NCBI GenBank assembly: GCA_902495835.1
Contig: CABUYS010000002.1
Span: forward strand, 1 to 34,162
Origin: an uncultured Oscillospiraceae bacterium
Lineage (GTDB): Bacteria > Bacillota > Clostridia > Oscillospirales > Acutalibacteraceae
Direction of reading: 5' to 3'
DNA: 34,162 bases
Shown: positions 31,766 to 34,162 of the stretch, piece after piece
Layout: every line of letters starts with the position of its first letter
How positions within the stretch are numbered: the stretch's first letter is position 1
The notes under the pieces: model-generated
The model's database searches: none
Told to the model about the DNA's origin: nothing
Seen by the model: only the letters and a program-made list of their open reading frames with translations
Made by a program: the position numbers and the translations under genes

Positions 31766-33427
31766 TTGATAAACGGTTTATGCTTAAAAAATGCTGTCAT
31801 TTCAGGTGCCAATAATATTTTAAAACATAAAAACCACGTTAATGAGCTTAATATTTTTCCTGTTCCCGATGGAGATACAGGTACGAATATGTCCATGACG
31901 ATTTCTTCCGCTGTCGAAGCTTTGAAAAAAGTTGATGATAATGCCTCCGTTGGAGAAGTTGTAAATGCTTTCGTCCCTGCTTTGTTAAGAGGTGCCAGGG
32001 GAAATTCGGGGGTTATTCTTTCGATTCTTTTCAGGGGATTTTCTCAATTATTTTCTCAGTGTGATTCGCAACTTAACGGATGTGATTTATCCAAAGCTTT
32101 GGATATCGGAGTAAAAGCTGCTTACGGTGCGGTAACAAAGCCCACCGAAGGAACTATGTTGACCGTTGCCAGAATTGCTTCAGAGAAAGCCCGAAAAGCT
32201 TCCAAGATAAACAATGATATTGTTTATGTTTGGTCGGAAGTTTGTTCGGGTGCACAGGAAGCACTTAAAATGACTCCGGATTTACTGCCTGTATTAAAAA
32301 AAGCAGGAGTTGTTGACGCAGGAGGAAAAGGTTTGTGCCTGGTGCTTGAAGGCATGCTTTCTGTGTTTAAAGACGGTGTTGTTATAGATTCCGAACCGCT
32401 TGATTCAAATTTAAAAGAAAATGACGAATTCCGTAATGCGGCAGCTGAATTTGATACGGACATTACTTTTACTTATTGTACCGAATTTATAGTAAAACGC
32501 AGTGCTCTTTGTAAACTTAGTCCTCTCAAACTTAGAATGCGTTTGCAAAAAATCGGAGATTGCGTTGTTGTGGTTGACGACGAAGAAATAATAAAAGTTC
32601 ATGTACATACCGAAAATCCCGGAAAAGCTCTTCAAGAAGGAATTAAGTATGGTCAGTTCCTTACTGTAAAAGTAGAAAACATGAAAGAGCAACATCGAAA
32701 AGCCGCCGAAGAAAAACTTGCAAAAGAAAAATCTTCGCAAACATTTGAACCCAAAGAGCCCGAAGAAGAAGTAGGATTTGTTTCGGTAGGAGCAGGTGAA
32801 GGTGTAATTGCACTGTTTAAGGATTTAGGATGCGAAAACGTTATAAGCGGTGGCCAGACCATGAATCCAAGCACTGACAAAATTGTAGAAGCGGTTCTTG
32901 CCACTCCTGCCAAAACGGTTTATGTGTTCCCGAACAATAAAAATATAATTATGTCCGCTCAGCAAGCCGTTTCGCTTGTTAAAGACCGCACGGTTGTTAT
33001 AGTTCCGACAAAAACAATAGCTCAAGGCGTATCCGCTATTTTAGCCTTTAGTTCCGGTGAGAGCGTCGAAGAAAATATGAGACTTATGACCGAAGCTGCC
33101 GCAAAGGTTAAAACAGGTCAAATTACTTTTGCAGCTCGTGATTCCGAATTCGGAGGATTTAAAATAAAAGAAGGAGAAATTTTAGCTCTTTCCGACGGAA
33201 AACTTGTGTTCACGGAATCTGACCCTGTTAAAGCTGCAGCTCGCCTTACAAAATCGATGGTTTCTGCTGATTCTGAGTTTATTACAGTTATATATGGAGA
33301 AAATATAAGTGACGAAAAAGCTGAAGAAGCAAAAAATATGATAGAGTCTTCGATAAAAAAACCGTTGGAAATTAATCTTATCAAAGGTTGTCAACCAATT
33401 TATCATTTTATTATTTCTGTTGAATAA
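31766..33427 (+). CDS. fakA: Fatty acid kinase subunit FakA (YloV, DhaL-DegV-linked)
   Basis: This 553-aa kinase phosphorylates fatty acids held by a FakB (DegV-family) partner for membrane lipid synthesis. The N-terminal DhaL domain has the nucleotide and metal motif PVPDGDTGTNMSMT and GARGNSGVILS. A middle domain follows (about 220-300), then the C-terminal domain with VSVGAGEGVIALFKDLG. No fakB is in the window. TTG 31766 follows AAGGAG by about 9 nt. recG follows after 21 bp, as in many Firmicutes. Confidence 0.93.
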   Translation: MINGLCLKNAVISGANNILKHKNHVNELNIFPVPDGDTGTNMSMTISSAVEALKKVDDNASVGEVVNAFVPALLRGARGNSGVILSILFRGFSQLFSQCDSQLNGCDLSKALDIGVKAAYGAVTKPTEGTMLTVARIASEKARKASKINNDIVYVWSEVCSGAQEALKMTPDLLPVLKKAGVVDAGGKGLCLVLEGMLSVFKDGVVIDSEPLDSNLKENDEFRNAAAEFDTDITFTYCTEFIVKRSALCKLSPLKLRMRLQKIGDCVVVVDDEEIIKVHVHTENPGKALQEGIKYGQFLTVKVENMKEQHRKAAEEKLAKEKSSQTFEPKEPEEEVGFVSVGAGEGVIALFKDLGCENVISGGQTMNPSTDKIVEAVLATPAKTVYVFPNNKNIIMSAQQAVSLVKDRTVVIVPTKTIAQGVSAILAFSSGESVEENMRLMTEAAAKVKTGQITFAARDSEFGGFKIKEGEILALSDGKLVFTESDPVKAAARLTKSMVSADSEFITVIYGENISDEKAEEAKNMIESSIKKPLEINLIKGCQPIYHFIISVE

Positions 33428-33448
33428 ATAATTACGGAGGTGCCGATT

Positions 33449-34162
33449 ATGGCATCTTTATTTAAAATCGATATACAAAAATTAAAAGGTGTAGGCCCCA
33501 AAAGTGCGGAACTTCTTCGCAAGCTTGGAGTCTGCACCGTTGGTGATATTATAAAGTTTTATCCGAAAGATTATGAAGATTGGAGCCGTGTTCAAACTCT
33601 GGGATTTGCTAAGGGGAAGAAAAATCAGTGTTTGAGACTTAAAATTTTATCCGATGTAAGAAAAAATATTCTTAAAAGCGGTAAAGTTTTATATAAACTC
33701 GAGGCAACCGATGGAATTAATTTTGCGGATATTGTTTTTTTTAATAATAGATTTGCGGCTCAAAGCCTTTTGAAAAATCACGAATATCTTTTCAGAGGAA
33801 ATGTAACAGGAAATCTTTTGAAGTTTGAAATTATTTCACCGAAAATAAAAAACGTAGATGAGTCTTATAAAATTTATCCTGTTTATCGTCAGACAAAGGG
33901 GCTGACATCTGCTAAAATCTGCAGCTTTGTTGAAAATGCTTTTAAGCTTTTACCGGAAAAAATTACAGATACCATCCCTGAAAGTATTAGGCAAGAAAAT
34001 GATTTGTGTTCACTTGATTTTGCTTTAAAAAACATACATTTTCCGAATTCTCGGCAAGATTTGGAAGAATCACGCAGAAGAATTGTTTTTGAAGAATTTT
34101 TTCTGTATCAGCTTGGAATGTGTTTTATAAAAAAACGTGCTCGCCAAAAAACCGAAATAGTA
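33449..34162 (+). CDS. recG: ATP-dependent DNA helicase RecG, N-terminal part (cut by window end)
   Basis: The first 238 codons are present and the frame is open to the window end. ATG 33449 follows GGAGGTG. The N-terminal wedge region begins with LKGVGPKSAELLRKLG and has FYPKDYEDW; further on come IYPVYRQTKGLTSAKI and the HFP...EFF.YQLG segment that leads into the helicase motor. RecG reverses stalled replication forks. The Walker motifs lie beyond the window. Confidence 0.92.
   Translation, partial: MASLFKIDIQKLKGVGPKSAELLRKLGVCTVGDIIKFYPKDYEDWSRVQTLGFAKGKKNQCLRLKILSDVRKNILKSGKVLYKLEATDGINFADIVFFNNRFAAQSLLKNHEYLFRGNVTGNLLKFEIISPKIKNVDESYKIYPVYRQTKGLTSAKICSFVENAFKLLPEKITDTIPESIRQENDLCSLDFALKNIHFPNSRQDLEESRRRIVFEEFFLYQLGMCFIKKRARQKTEIV

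Overview
This is an AT-rich chromosomal segment from a spore-forming, low-GC Gram-positive bacterium, most likely class Clostridia (Oscillospiraceae/Ruminococcaceae-like; inferred from gene content and codon bias, no database search run). The evidence is Spo0A, the SpoIVB peptidase and a SpoIIM-type membrane protein, the spoIVB-spo0A neighbour pair, the rny-ymdB and fakA-recG gene orders, Shine-Dalgarno-driven starts with many TTG/GTG codons, and strong sigma-A type promoters.

Layout. 1-137 is the repeat-rich tail of a protein, followed by a tRNA-Val(GAC) gene. 563-3180 is a + strand cluster of mtaB (tRNA methylthiotransferase), trxA and trxB. 3433-8658 encodes one giant, repeat-built, membrane-anchored surface protein with its own strong promoter, followed by a small XRE regulator with its own promoter. 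9115-10266 (-) is a DacF-type D-Ala-D-Ala carboxypeptidase. 10.5-11.25 kb is a decayed IS200-like element with a duplicated tail. 11270-15992 (-) holds fhs and then the ugtP-like/fmt/VanY-like operon. From a divergent promoter region at about 16.1 kb, prfA, a Sua5/YwlC-type gene, a lytic transglycosylase and an M18 aminopeptidase run on +. 20.4-22.0 kb is a graveyard: a degraded copy of the aminopeptidase 3' end and two IS200 tnpA relics. 22082-24239 (-) is spoIVB-spo0A. 24.5-27.8 kb carries an unrecognised gene, a spoIIM-like gene, an RluA-type pseudouridine synthase (-) and radC. 27864-28348 is a fourth tnpA relic bracketed by near-perfect 34-bp inverted repeats. Then secG and a small unknown gene (-), and rny, ymdB, fakA and the start of recG (+, cut by the window end).

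Working together: most of the window is translation/tRNA modification (mtaB, prfA, fmt, sua5, rluA), redox and one-carbon metabolism (trxAB, fhs), RNA turnover (rny), envelope and peptidoglycan work (dacF, vanY-like, slt, ugtP-like, secG, giant surface protein, fakA) and sporulation control. I found no CRISPR array, phage, toxin-antitoxin or defence locus. The least ordinary items are the giant repeat protein, two or three genes whose ribosome-binding sites point to AUA/AUU start codons, the DacF with Ser in place of Asn in its SxN motif, the inverted-repeat-bracketed IS relic, and the partial aminopeptidase duplication.
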